Of a stretch of 15,234 bases of DNA, positions 7,226 through 14,313 are shown one piece after another. The translations under genes were made by a program, and so were the position numbers. A model generated the notes under the pieces. It was not told the origin of the DNA, searched no databases, and saw nothing but the letters and a program-made list of their open reading frames with translations. Position 1 is the first letter of the stretch, and every line of letters begins with the position of its first letter. Origin of the DNA: Leptospira saintgironsiae (GTDB taxonomy: Bacteria; Spirochaetota; Leptospiria; Leptospirales; Leptospiraceae); assembly GCF_002811765.1 (NCBI RefSeq), contig NZ_NPDR01000018.1, positions 1 to 15,234 of the forward strand. The letters are read 5' to 3'.

Positions 7226-7768
7226 TTATGAAGGAAGGTGAAGATTCTTTTCGACTTCTTTTCTTTTTTCTATTCCGGAAAGAAGTTCTACAATTTTTAA
7301 AGAGAATTCGAAAGCAGAGCCAGGACCAAGACTCGTTAGGATTTTATCAGAAAGTTCCAATCTGCTGCCGGTATATTTTTCGTCGGTAGGAACACTTCCT
7401 GGAAATGCTGTAAATTTATGGTTTTGAAGAATATTATGAGTCAGTAGAACATTCGGTGCAGCACAGATTGCACCAATCCATTTGTCTTCTTTTTTAAAGT
7501 TCTTTAATATTTCCGAAATTAAGGGATTTGTATTCAGATTTTTGGTACCTTGGTTTCCTCCAGGCAAAATGATCATATCAAAAGAGGAAGGATCAATATC
7601 CGACAAAAGAGAATCTGAGACTAATTTGACTCCTCTGGAAGCGGTAACAGTATTTGTGGAAATTCCCGCAGAAACCACTTCTATACCAGCTCTTCGAAGC
7701 ACATCCACTACGATGACTGCTTCCATTTCTTCCATTCCGTCAGCGAAAGGAACTAGCACCTTAGGCAT
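7226..7768 (-). CDS. DJ-1/PfpI (ThiJ/YajL-like) family protein
   Basis: A 180-residue cytoplasmic protein closest in pattern to DJ-1/YajL. Conserved features are ADGMEEMEAVIVVDVLRRAG with Glu16 matching DJ-1 Glu18, the nucleophile elbow GAICAAP with Cys102 matching Cys106, and the near-identical TSLGPGSAFEFSLKIVE segment near the C-terminus. Family members are linked to oxidative stress protection and to proposed repair of glycated or aldehyde-modified molecules; that activity remains debated. The ATG at 7768 has GGAGA about five bases upstream and gives the canonical start MPKVLVPFADG. The frame is open to 7816 but that extension is not family-like. It heads a two-gene unit with the sirtuin. 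Confidence 0.93.
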   Translation of the reverse strand: MPKVLVPFADGMEEMEAVIVVDVLRRAGIEVVSAGISTNTVTASRGVKLVSDSLLSDIDPSSFDMIILPGGNQGTKNLNTNPLISEILKNFKKEDKWIGAICAAPNVLLTHNILQNHKFTAFPGSVPTDEKYTGSRLELSDKILTSLGPGSAFEFSLKIVELLSGIEKRKEVEKNLHLPS

Positions 7769-7829
7769 ATTCTTCTCCAGTAATATTAACTTAAGAATTC
7801 TTGGAGAAGAAATCAATTAAAACTTAGGC

Positions 7830-7841
7830 GAGAAAATTCTC
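7830..7841 (-). terminator. possible weak terminator after the glycosyltransferase gene
   Basis: Read on the - strand, the inverted repeat GAGAATTTTCTC (5-bp arms, 2-nt centre) lies just past the glycosyltransferase stop and is followed by a T-containing TAAGTTTTAATT tract. The stem is short and not GC-rich, so partial read-through into the DJ-1/sirtuin genes is possible. Confidence 0.3.
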
Positions 7842-7852
7842 CCGTCTGGTTT

Positions 7853-9013
7853 TTAACTTTTTAGTTCAGGCTTTTTGGACCAAGTAAGATTCGAATTTAG
7901 GAAGTAGTTTGATACCATTGCAGTCAGAATGGAGAAAATATCCGCGCTGAATTTTAAAGTAAGTTCAGAAGCTCCATCCCATCCTTTGAAAATGGAATGG
8001 TAGATAAAATGGAATGCAGACATCTGCACCAAAATTCCAACCATACTTACTAAATGAAACAGTAGAAATCCAAAGGTCAAATTTTTTCCAGAATATCTTC
8101 TTTCGTAAAACGTAAAGTAGTTATTCAGGAAGAAGTTGGAGAGTATCGAGAGCTCTATTCCGAAAAATACAGAAAGTGAAAAAGGATCCAAAAAAGAAAT
8201 TCCTGTTTGGACTTCTGGAAATTTGCATAATTCTGCGATTAGAAATCCTACCAAGTTTACAAGAACTCCACTTGCTCCGACTAGAGAATAGAGTAGGAAG
8301 GTAGGAGAGATCCATTTTCCAAAACGAATATCTAAGATTGCCAAAAAGAAACTTTTGATCACAGAATTATTCAGTTTGGTTTCTCCATAGATTCTAGTTT
8401 GAAAAGTATAAGGGATTTCTTCTATTTTAAGATTTTCCTTACTTCTTCCCAAAAATTCTAATAGGATCTTAAAACCTCTTGGGTTGATCGAGTTTTTAGT
8501 TTCTGAATACACAGAACGTTTAATCCCGAAATAACCACTCATAGGATCTGAAACGGGAAGTCCCAAAAGACCTTTTGCTAAAAAATTTGCAAATCTACTG
8601 ATTCCAATTCTTGCTAAAGACCATTTGCCGGTAGATCCACCTTTCGCGTATCTCGTCCCAAGACAAAGATCTACGTCTCTTTCGTAGAATGAACGGATCA
8701 TCTCCGGGAGAATTTTTTCATCGTGTTGAAGGTCTGAATCCATCACTACGAAAACTTCTCCTTCTGCAGCGCCCATCCCAGTTAAAACTGCGGATGATAA
8801 ACCTTTACCACTTAATCTACGTATAACTTTAAGTTGTGGGATCTTTTCTTGAAGATGTTCCGCAATTTCCCAAGTATGATCCGGGCTATCATCATCCACT
8901 ACGATGATCTCATGGCGGTAATCGGATAAAGATCTGGTAATCCTATCTGCAGCAATAGGTAGGTTTTTGCTTTCGTTGTATGTAGGAAGTATAACGGAAA
9001 CGGATGGTCGCAT
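7853..9013 (-). CDS. polyprenyl-phosphate glycosyltransferase (GT2, DPM1-like) with C-terminal GtrA domain
   Basis: A 386-residue two-domain enzyme. Residues 1-~235 are a family 2 transferase of the dolichol-phosphate mannose synthase type: VSVILPTYNESKNL, the acidic triad Asp40-42 in VVDDDSPD, the DxD-like Asp92/Asp94 in VVMDSDLQHD, and SDPMSGYFGIKR. Such enzymes move a sugar from a nucleotide donor to undecaprenyl phosphate at the inner membrane. Residues ~240-380 contain about four hydrophobic spans in GtrA style (FLLYSLVGASGVLVNLVGF), the domain thought to help flip or anchor the lipid-linked sugar. Fusion of GT2 and GtrA is seen elsewhere and the length is normal. It is the first gene of the - strand group, with 84 bp before the DJ-1 start. 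The sugar and acceptor are unknown. Confidence 0.92.
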   Translation of the reverse strand: MRPSVSVILPTYNESKNLPIAADRITRSLSDYRHEIIVVDDDSPDHTWEIAEHLQEKIPQLKVIRRLSGKGLSSAVLTGMGAAEGEVFVVMDSDLQHDEKILPEMIRSFYERDVDLCLGTRYAKGGSTGKWSLARIGISRFANFLAKGLLGLPVSDPMSGYFGIKRSVYSETKNSINPRGFKILLEFLGRSKENLKIEEIPYTFQTRIYGETKLNNSVIKSFFLAILDIRFGKWISPTFLLYSLVGASGVLVNLVGFLIAELCKFPEVQTGISFLDPFSLSVFFGIELSILSNFFLNNYFTFYERRYSGKNLTFGFLLFHLVSMVGILVQMSAFHFIYHSIFKGWDGASELTLKFSADIFSILTAMVSNYFLNSNLTWSKKPELKS

Positions 9014-9370
9014 AGGACCAAATTCCTAGTTTGAAGTTTTGAATTCAAGATTTTAAGTAATTAATTGATTACATACTAGTTAAAATAATTTTCCAGACCG
9101 AAGTATTGTTAGTATGATGGAGATAGAAACCGGTCTATTCAAATTTTATAATACGGTCTAAGAATATACTACGGTTTGTAGTTTTGTTGATTGGGTTTCG
9201 AGTATCTATGCTTAGCTAGCGCAATGAAGTTTAGACTCTTAATTTTACCGTTGGTTCTGGCGTTATCGTATTCTTTCTACATTTCGAATCGTTTCGACTT
9301 CTAACTATAAAATAGTTTATAGAGCAATGGTATCGATAGTTCGACCGTTGCACAAATTAAAGGAGAAATT
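9014..9370. other. 357-bp divergent intergenic region with repeated CGGTCT boxes
   Basis: This gap separates the divergent glycosyltransferase and doxX genes. It holds a TTGAATTCAA palindrome (9039-9048) close to the glycosyltransferase start. A cluster of AGACCG (9095-9100) and CGGTCT (9131-9136, 9154-9159) boxes follows, with a degenerate CGGTTT at 9172-9177. It also contains a 26-codon ORF (9224-9304). An 8-bp stem GCAATGGT/ACCGTTGC (9324-9331 with 9344-9351, one G·U pair) precedes the doxX ribosome site AGGAG (9361-9365). No convincing sigma-70 promoter stands out. Confidence 0.5.
9224..9304 (+). CDS. candidate 26-residue hydrophobic peptide
   Basis: An ATG-initiated ORF encodes 26 residues: a basic start (MKFR), a hydrophobic core (LLILPLVLALSYSFYI) and a short polar tail. 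This is signal-peptide or single-span-like. There is no good Shine-Dalgarno site in front, and it stops 66 bp before doxX. It may be a small membrane peptide, the remnant of a decayed exported-protein gene, or chance. Confidence 0.2.
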   Translation: MKFRLLILPLVLALSYSFYISNRFDF

Positions 9371-9859
9371 ATGCTTTTAAGCAATTTAGTGAATCATTTC
9401 TTTCGAATTGAGGAGGGTGGCAGATATAATGTAATTATTCGGATCCTTGTGGGAGGAGTTTTTATCTGGGAAGGAATCATTAAATTCCTCTTTGTAAATC
9501 AAGGAATTGGAAGGTTTACTAAGCTAGGATTTATGCATCCGGAGATGACCGCGTCTTTTATTGGAGGTTTGGAAATTTTAGGTGGGACGATGCTCGTACT
9601 CGGAATTTTGACAAAACCATTAAGCTTCGTATTCATTATACAAATGCTCGTGGCAATGTATCTAACGAAGTTGCCTCTATTATTCGGAACTTCTCCATTA
9701 ATGCCTCCTCAAGCTCCGCCAATTTTCGGAATTTGGGCAGTACTACATGAAATTCGTTCAGAGTATTCCCAGTTACTTGGATGTTTGTTTTTATATTTAT
9801 CTGGACCAGGTCATTTTGCTTTTGATTCTGTTTTAAAGCGGAGAATATTAACAACTTGA
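9371..9859 (+). CDS. DoxX-family membrane protein
   Basis: A 162-residue inner-membrane protein with about four hydrophobic helices (roughly residues 20-42, 58-80, 82-100 and 120-145). The pattern is DoxX-like: an IIRILVGGVFIWEGIIKFLF helix ending in the K-F pair, then ASFIGGLEILGGTMLVLGILTKPLSF. DoxX relatives are linked to quinone or thiol-oxidation chemistry, but most are uncharacterised and no partner enzyme is encoded nearby. The ATG is preceded by AGGAG at five-base spacing, the strongest ribosome site in this half of the window. The following secreted-protein gene starts about 57 bp downstream and may be co-transcribed. Confidence 0.88.
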   Translation: MLLSNLVNHFFRIEEGGRYNVIIRILVGGVFIWEGIIKFLFVNQGIGRFTKLGFMHPEMTASFIGGLEILGGTMLVLGILTKPLSFVFIIQMLVAMYLTKLPLLFGTSPLMPPQAPPIFGIWAVLHEIRSEYSQLLGCLFLYLSGPGHFAFDSVLKRRILTT

Positions 9860-9916
9860 CTTTCAGAGGCAGAAGGTATCTGATCCTGGGTCGAAAATAA
9901 TCGGATGGGTGACAAG

Positions 9917-10765
9917 ATGTCTTACACCTATAGAATGTTAGTCTTCTCTAGTTTCTTATATTTAGGCGTTTTTGATTTTGGAATGAATACCATTCTGGAA
10001 CAAGTTTTAGATCCTTCTGCCCAAACTATAAACCAATTGGAAGCGAGTTCCTGTAATCCACCTGGAACATACGAATTTTTTCCAGGAACAGGTTATTATC
10101 CGAGTGGATCAAGTGAAGTCTATTCATGGCAAACACCAGCAGGTAATTCCTTTGAAGGTTTTGAAACCTATTTGGATGGAGCCGTGATAGAGACTAGTTC
10201 TAATAAATCTTTGCAATCTCATCTCGAAGTGACTTCCGGGACCTTAACATCCAAACATCTTTCCAATGGAGTTTATAAGAGGGCTAAAACTGAAGATTAT
10301 AATTTCAGAATGCTGATCCAAGGTTTAAATAATAACTCCCGAGTAAAGTGGACTGATCAGGCGCTGGAAGCTCGTTTCTATATAGATTCGTGGCAGGAGT
10401 CATCCGATAGCTGGCAGGGAATCCATCTATTTACTAGATATAGAACGGAAAATGATCTGTATGTGGCGTCTCTTCGAAGTGATGGAACCGTTTATTTTAA
10501 GAAAAAACTTTGTGGGACTTATACGACCTTAGCAACGGGAACTCTTAAAGACCAGGCAGGAAATCCTAAGTCTTTCAATACAAAACAATGGTATAAACTT
10601 ACCTTGGTCGCGATTGGAAACCATATCGATTTTTATGTGGATAATGTCTTACAGTTGTCTATCACAGATGGGACTTTTAGTTGGGGAACTTCTGGGATCA
10701 GAACTGATTATGCAAATGTCTATTTGGACGATCTGATCTTGCATGATGATTTGAGCGATTTCTGA
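9917..10765 (+). CDS. secreted protein with LamG/concanavalin A-like sandwich domain
   Basis: About 282 residues with an N-terminal hydrophobic stretch (MLVFSSFLYLGVFDFG) that resembles an export signal, though no clear AxA cleavage site or lipobox is seen. The body from about residue 65 reads like a beta-sandwich of the LamG / DUF1080 / family 16-like type. Hallmarks are WQGIHLFTRYRTENDLYVASLRSDG, QWYKLTLVAIGNHIDFYVDN and a closing GTSGIRTDYANVYLDDLILH. Such domains bind or cleave glycans; I see no catalytic motif I can trust, so binding is as likely as hydrolysis. Two cysteines (in ASSCNPPG and KKKLCGTY) could form a disulfide. I chose the ATG at 9917 because GGTGA lies four bases before it; 9905 is an alternative. 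Confidence 0.6.
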   Translation: MSYTYRMLVFSSFLYLGVFDFGMNTILEQVLDPSAQTINQLEASSCNPPGTYEFFPGTGYYPSGSSEVYSWQTPAGNSFEGFETYLDGAVIETSSNKSLQSHLEVTSGTLTSKHLSNGVYKRAKTEDYNFRMLIQGLNNNSRVKWTDQALEARFYIDSWQESSDSWQGIHLFTRYRTENDLYVASLRSDGTVYFKKKLCGTYTTLATGTLKDQAGNPKSFNTKQWYKLTLVAIGNHIDFYVDNVLQLSITDGTFSWGTSGIRTDYANVYLDDLILHDDLSDF

Positions 10766-10862
10766 TGGATAAGAAGAAGGCCCTCAGGTTTTGGATTTTG
10801 TAGTAACTTCGACAGTAAGCCGCATGAGCGATATTGCGTAAATTCGCCTTTTCCTTATATTA

Positions 10863-10902
10863 TTCCCAACTTCCGATAATAGGTATTATGTCTCATTGGG
10901 AA
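10863..10902. repeat. nested inverted repeat
   Basis: TTCCCAA (10863-10869) pairs with TTGGGAA (10896-10902), enclosing a second perfect pair ATAATA/TATTAT (10876-10881 with 10884-10889, 2-nt loop). Neither strand shows a T tract right after it, so it is more likely a binding site or RNA structure than a terminator for the upstream secreted-protein gene. Confidence 0.4.
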
Positions 10903-11010
10903 AAGCCATGGGGAATATAGGAAGATGAGAGTATGAGAGTTTTGCTAATCTCCAAAGTTCTTGTTAATTCAATTTTGAAGACTCAAAAAAAAGAAAATCA
11001 ATTGTTACTG

Positions 11011-11047
11011 GTGAACAAATGTTCTTTATATTTGAATGTACGTTCAC
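11011..11047. promoter_or_regulatory. tandem operator-like palindromes upstream of the lipase gene
   Basis: GAACAAATGTTC (11013-11024) is an inverted repeat with arms GAACA/TGTTC around AA. TGAATGTACGTTCA (11033-11046) is a near-perfect palindrome with one mismatched pair. The outermost GTGAAC and GTTCAC also pair with each other. Paired palindromes with TGAAC half-sites are the kind of site TetR-family dimers use, so a regulator may bind here; which one is unknown. AT-rich TATATATTAAAT follows. Confidence 0.4.
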
Positions 11048-11099
11048 TATATATTAAATAAATATTATGAACTACCTTTTGGTTAACCACGTAAATTGG

Positions 11100-11128
11100 T
11101 TGACTATGATCCTTTTGACTGTTAATAG
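11100..11128 (+). promoter_or_regulatory. candidate sigma-70 promoter for the lipase gene
   Basis: TTGACT (11100-11105) is a five-of-six match to the -35 consensus, followed after 17 bp by TAATAG (11123-11128), a weak -10. A second TTGACT at 11115-11120 with TGTAAT at 11140-11145 (19-bp spacer) is an alternative. Either would give a leader of about 90-110 nt. Confidence 0.3.
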
Positions 11129-11236
11129 ATTGAAGCCCGTGTAATCGACTTACAAGGATTTTGAGGGAATAGATTGAATGAAAATGTACAAAGTATGAAT
11201 CGAAAATTCTAAATTAAAAGAAAAGGTAAAAATATA

Positions 11237-12169
11237 ATGAATAGAATAGTGAAAGTGTGTTTTGTCTTAGTTCTTTTTGTAACGGGGATATCATCCGTAG
11301 TTGCATCAGGTGGAGGAAGTGCTTCTAAAACTTTGGAAGGAATGTATCCGATTGTCTTATCTCATGGATTGTTTGGCTGGGGAGAAGATTCAACGGGAGC
11401 GATTAATCTTCTGACGTATTGGGGAGGCATGGATGACTATTTAAGATCTGAGGGAGCTGTTGTATATTCTCCGAGTAAAACTGCAATGGAATCTAATGCA
11501 TTTCGAGGAGTTGAATTCAATACCAAAGTATTGTCTTTTATGGCTGCCAATGGATATAATAAAGTGCATATTCTTGGTCATTCCCAAGGAGGATTGGATA
11601 GTAGATATGCAATCACTCATTTAGGGCTTTCGTCAAAAGTATCTACATTGACTACACTCAATTCTCCTCATAGAGGAACTCCACTGGCCGATTTGATCAG
11701 AGATGTGGTTCCGGATTGGTTGAAACCATATGCAGCTGTTGTTTTAAATTCGCTGGCTAGTTTGATATATAATAAGAGTGAGCAGAATGCTTTGGCAATT
11801 TTGTCTCAAGTTACGATTTCCGGACAGACTTCTTTTAATGCCCAGACTCCGAATATTTCTGGAGTAAAGTATTATTCTTACGGCTCATATATTACTCTGC
11901 CTGATTTAATACAACATCCGATTTTAGGTCTATTACAACCCGCTTGTGTTGCAGGGGGAATTGTATATGGTGTGGGAGCTTCTTGCGACGGGATTGTTTC
12001 TTATTCTTCTCAAAAATGGGGAAACTGGATGGGAGGCCCGGATTACGGTGTATTGGTTACGGGCATAGACCATATCCAGGCGACAAACGCACTATATTCC
12101 GGACAGGCTTGGTATGATGTAAAAGGTTATTTTTTAAAAATGGCTAAGAATATGAAAATGAATCAATAA
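11237..12169 (+). CDS. secreted triacylglycerol lipase, bacterial family I-like
   Basis: A 310-residue exported alpha/beta hydrolase. A signal peptide (about residues 1-24, basic start, hydrophobic core, VVAS end) precedes the catalytic domain. Motifs match Pseudomonas/Burkholderia-type lipases: the oxyanion segment IVLSHGLFGWGE (39-50), nucleophile Ser116 in GHSQGG, LNSPHRGTP after it, Asp251 in SCDGIVS and His279 in GIDHIQATN. Cys237 and Cys250 sit where the family's disulfide forms, just ahead of the catalytic Asp. Length matches the family. Relatives often need a membrane foldase (Lif) encoded next door; none is found here. The product should hydrolyse acylglycerols outside the cytoplasm. 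Its upstream region is long and rich in possible control sites. Confidence 0.9.
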   Translation: MNRIVKVCFVLVLFVTGISSVVASGGGSASKTLEGMYPIVLSHGLFGWGEDSTGAINLLTYWGGMDDYLRSEGAVVYSPSKTAMESNAFRGVEFNTKVLSFMAANGYNKVHILGHSQGGLDSRYAITHLGLSSKVSTLTTLNSPHRGTPLADLIRDVVPDWLKPYAAVVLNSLASLIYNKSEQNALAILSQVTISGQTSFNAQTPNISGVKYYSYGSYITLPDLIQHPILGLLQPACVAGGIVYGVGASCDGIVSYSSQKWGNWMGGPDYGVLVTGIDHIQATNALYSGQAWYDVKGYFLKMAKNMKMNQ

Positions 12170-12183
12170 AAGATTGAGATCAA

Positions 12184-12224
12184 AGAATGTTTCCGAAATC
12201 AGAAATTGACCGTGGAAACATTCT
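12184..12224. terminator. 11-bp stem between convergent genes (possible bidirectional terminator)
   Basis: AGAATGTTTCC (12184-12194) pairs perfectly with GGAAACATTCT (12214-12224) across a 19-nt loop, between the lipase stop and the end of the convergent small gene. It is the strongest simple hairpin in the window. A clean T tract is missing on both strands, so termination may be factor-dependent, or the stem may protect 3' ends. Confidence 0.5.
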
Positions 12225-12256
12225 GTCTCATTGGAAGAAGGAACTGAAATTACTTT

Positions 12257-12538
12257 TTAATATCCTTGCCAGAGAGAAATGGTAACGATTGTTTTTCCGT
12301 TATCAGATTTGTTCTCACATTGGCATTTTATTTGCGCGGATTGGCTATAATAACCTTGCCCGAGTGAGAATCCTGGGGCTGGTTTGCAACTTTTATAGAG
12401 TCCACCTTCTACCAAACGGTTACAAGCAGCTTGGATCGCTGCCTCGATATCACCACTTTGGGAGCTGATTGTGCCTGGAATTGCTAAAAAGACCGCAACG
12501 GCTAATGCGGAAACGGAGATAAACAAAAACTTTTTCAT
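12257..12538 (-). CDS. small secreted protein with four cysteines, unknown function
   Basis: A 93-residue protein with a textbook signal peptide: MKKFLFIS, a hydrophobic AL/V/F core, and a likely cleavage near residues 22-27. The mature part of ~67 residues carries Cys39, Cys51, Cys72 and Cys74, enough for two disulfides in the periplasm or outside the cell. I do not recognise the family. The ATG at 12538 is chosen because it starts exactly at the signal peptide; the frame is open to 12625 but those 29 residues would bury it. The Shine-Dalgarno site is poor. It lies downstream of the chemoreceptor gene on the same strand with a 123-bp gap, and faces the lipase gene. Confidence 0.7.
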   Translation of the reverse strand: MKKFLFISVSALAVAVFLAIPGTISSQSGDIEAAIQAACNRLVEGGLYKSCKPAPGFSLGQGYYSQSAQIKCQCENKSDNGKTIVTISLWQGY

Positions 12539-12661
12539 GGTAAGGTCCGGAAACAAATAGGAACCTTCCTTTTGGAAAGAAAATATTTCAAACGAAAAAT
12601 TTTGCAGATTGGAAAATTCTCTCAAAGTTCAGAAAGAAATTTCCAGCTTTTGTTTGGATGT

Positions 12662-14209
12662 TTAAGCTTTGAATTCTTGGACCTGTTTTTGTAAGGAATC
12701 GCTTAATTCCTCACATTTTCTGGCCTGATCTGCAGCCTCGACTGCATGTGTTGCAATGATCGCGTTTGAATTTTGGATCCGATCTAAAAAGTTTCGGATC
12801 TCTTCTAAACTTTTCTTCTCTGCTTCTGTCGCTTGGTGAACATTTTGGGAAATTTCTCCAGCATTAAACAGCGCTCCGGCCACAGTGACCCGGATATTCG
12901 TTTGTTTTTCTAAAAGAGAAAAGAAAGAATCTAAACTTTCTTTAATCGAATCTACATCACCCAAGATCAATGATATGGTTTTTGTGCCTGACTGAACGAT
13001 GTCCGTGTTCTTGGTCATTTCTTCTTTCCCATCTCGAATCAATCTGGAAATTTCTTTAATGGTGCTCGCAGTTTGATCGGCTAATTTTGAGATCTCATCT
13101 GCAACTACCGCAAATCCTCTTCCATGCTCCCCGGCTCTGGCTGCTTCTATGGAGGCGTTTAATGCGAGAAGATTTACTTTATCTGCGATATCAGTGATTG
13201 TTCCTAATTTTGCAGTTGTGCTGGAAGAACTTGATTCAATTCTTTTGATTGATTTTTCGATCGCCATTAGACTTTCTTCCGATTCTCTCGCGTGTTTCCA
13301 TGCAGTTTCGAATAATGCTTTTGTGGAAACAAGTCCCGCTTCCATATCTTGAAAGCTGATCTCTAAGTTTTGAAAGGAATTTTCTAATGTCCCGGTTGCT
13401 TCCAGCTGCCTTTTGGCAGAATCAGATACGTCTGAGATTGCATCAGCTATCTGGTTCATACTTGCATTAATTTCTTCTAAACTATTTGCTTGGTCTGTCG
13501 TTCTATCAGCGACAGTCGCGGAACTTTGGACAAGACCTTCTAAAATCCCATTTACGGATTCCGATTTTTCTCTAACTTCTCCCTGGATAGACACATTATA
13601 TTTTCGGACTTCTTCCAATTCTGCTAGGCTGATCGCCTGGTTGAAAAATTCTTTTTTAAAAGTTACGGAGAAATAGATCAATATTCCGGTCTCAAAGATT
13701 ACGAAAATTGCATGTAGTAGTACGATATCCCATCCGTTCCCGTAGTTAAAAATGATGATAGGAGTTTCGGAAATTTTGTATCCCATGCTTTGGCAGAAGG
13801 ATAACAATCCATGGTGGACCGCGATATACAATGCGCCTGGAAGAAGTGTTTTCCAATCTCTATAATAAAGAAGAAATGCTAATGCAACAAACACATGAAA
13901 ATGCATTTCTATTCTTCCGAATTGTGACTGGATCAGTATTCCGGACCATGCCATGATGAGTACTGCATTCAAAATTCTAAGAATATATTCACCCCTTAGA
14001 AATAAGAAACCAATGCTCGCAAGTAATCCTACGATTATAGAGGAATTTAAGATGAATTTCCAGGTTCCATATTCTAAAGACAATAGAAATGCAAAAGGAA
14101 TATGAGCCAAAAGAAGAATGTAGAAGAAGCGATCTACTTTTTTGGTCTCTTCCTTGAATTTTGATCTGGCAGTATCCTGGATACTTTGTTTATACTGAGG
14201 CGGATTCAT
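12662..14209 (-). CDS. methyl-accepting chemotaxis protein with histidine-rich multi-span sensor
   Basis: A 515-residue chemoreceptor. Residues ~27-185 contain about six hydrophobic segments and no periplasmic ligand domain. The spans carry conserved-looking histidines: His36, the MHFH pair His103/His105, the HH pair His132/His133, and His166. I recall an IEMHFH...HH sensor of this kind in other bacterial receptors; metal or haem binding is an inference. The C-terminal half is the long helical signalling hairpin, with the CheA/CheW tip [20 protein letters not shown] (343-362) running on through [18 protein letters not shown]. No HAMP domain is evident between sensor and hairpin. GGGG lies about six bases before the ATG. 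No other chemotaxis gene is present. It would steer motility or a related response to an unknown, perhaps redox-linked, cue. Confidence 0.93.
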   Translation of the reverse strand: MNPPQYKQSIQDTARSKFKEETKKVDRFFYILLLAHIPFAFLLSLEYGTWKFILNSSIIVGLLASIGFLFLRGEYILRILNAVLIMAWSGILIQSQFGRIEMHFHVFVALAFLLYYRDWKTLLPGALYIAVHHGLLSFCQSMGYKISETPIIIFNYGNGWDIVLLHAIFVIFETGILIYFSVTFKKEFFNQAISLAELEEVRKYNVSIQGEVREKSESVNGILEGLVQSSATVADRTTDQANSLEEINASMNQIADAISDVSDSAKRQLEATGTLENSFQNLEISFQDMEAGLVSTKALFETAWKHARESEESLMAIEKSIKRIESSSSSTTAKLGTITDIADKVNLLALNASIEAARAGEHGRGFAVVADEISKLADQTASTIKEISRLIRDGKEEMTKNTDIVQSGTKTISLILGDVDSIKESLDSFFSLLEKQTNIRVTVAGALFNAGEISQNVHQATEAEKKSLEEIRNFLDRIQNSNAIIATHAVEAADQARKCEELSDSLQKQVQEFKA

Positions 14210-14313
14210 GTGTTTCCCCGAAAGGATTTTTATTTTTTTTGGATTCGATCTTTCGAAGGATTCCGTTTTTGTTTTCGTTTATTATGAATCGCTTAAATGT
14301 TTGAGTGCTTTTG

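Larger units (their letters stand above)
10766..11236. other. 471-bp AT-rich intergenic region before the lipase gene
   Basis: No gene-length ORF is present. Contents are a nested inverted repeat (10863-10902), two operator-like palindromes (11011-11047) and promoter-like TTGACT hexamers (11100-11105, 11115-11120). Two tiny overlapping leader ORFs (11178-11198 and 11195-11212) and a weak purine-rich AAAAGG ahead of the lipase ATG complete it. The length and density of signals suggest that the lipase gene is regulated; alternatively part of the region is decayed coding DNA. Confidence 0.5.

Noticed and set aside
7769..7816. Upstream extension of the DJ-1 protein
   Set aside because: Homologues begin at the MPKVLV-type strand, and the GGAGA ribosome site fits only the 7768 start.
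9131..9177. CRISPR-like array from the CGGTCT repeats
   Set aside because: The repeats are only six bases, unevenly spaced (23 and 18 bp), and no cas gene is present.
13149..13676. Open + strand frames of up to 87 codons inside the chemoreceptor gene
   Set aside because: They lie wholly antisense to the well-supported signalling domain, have no ribosome site and give no protein-like sequence.
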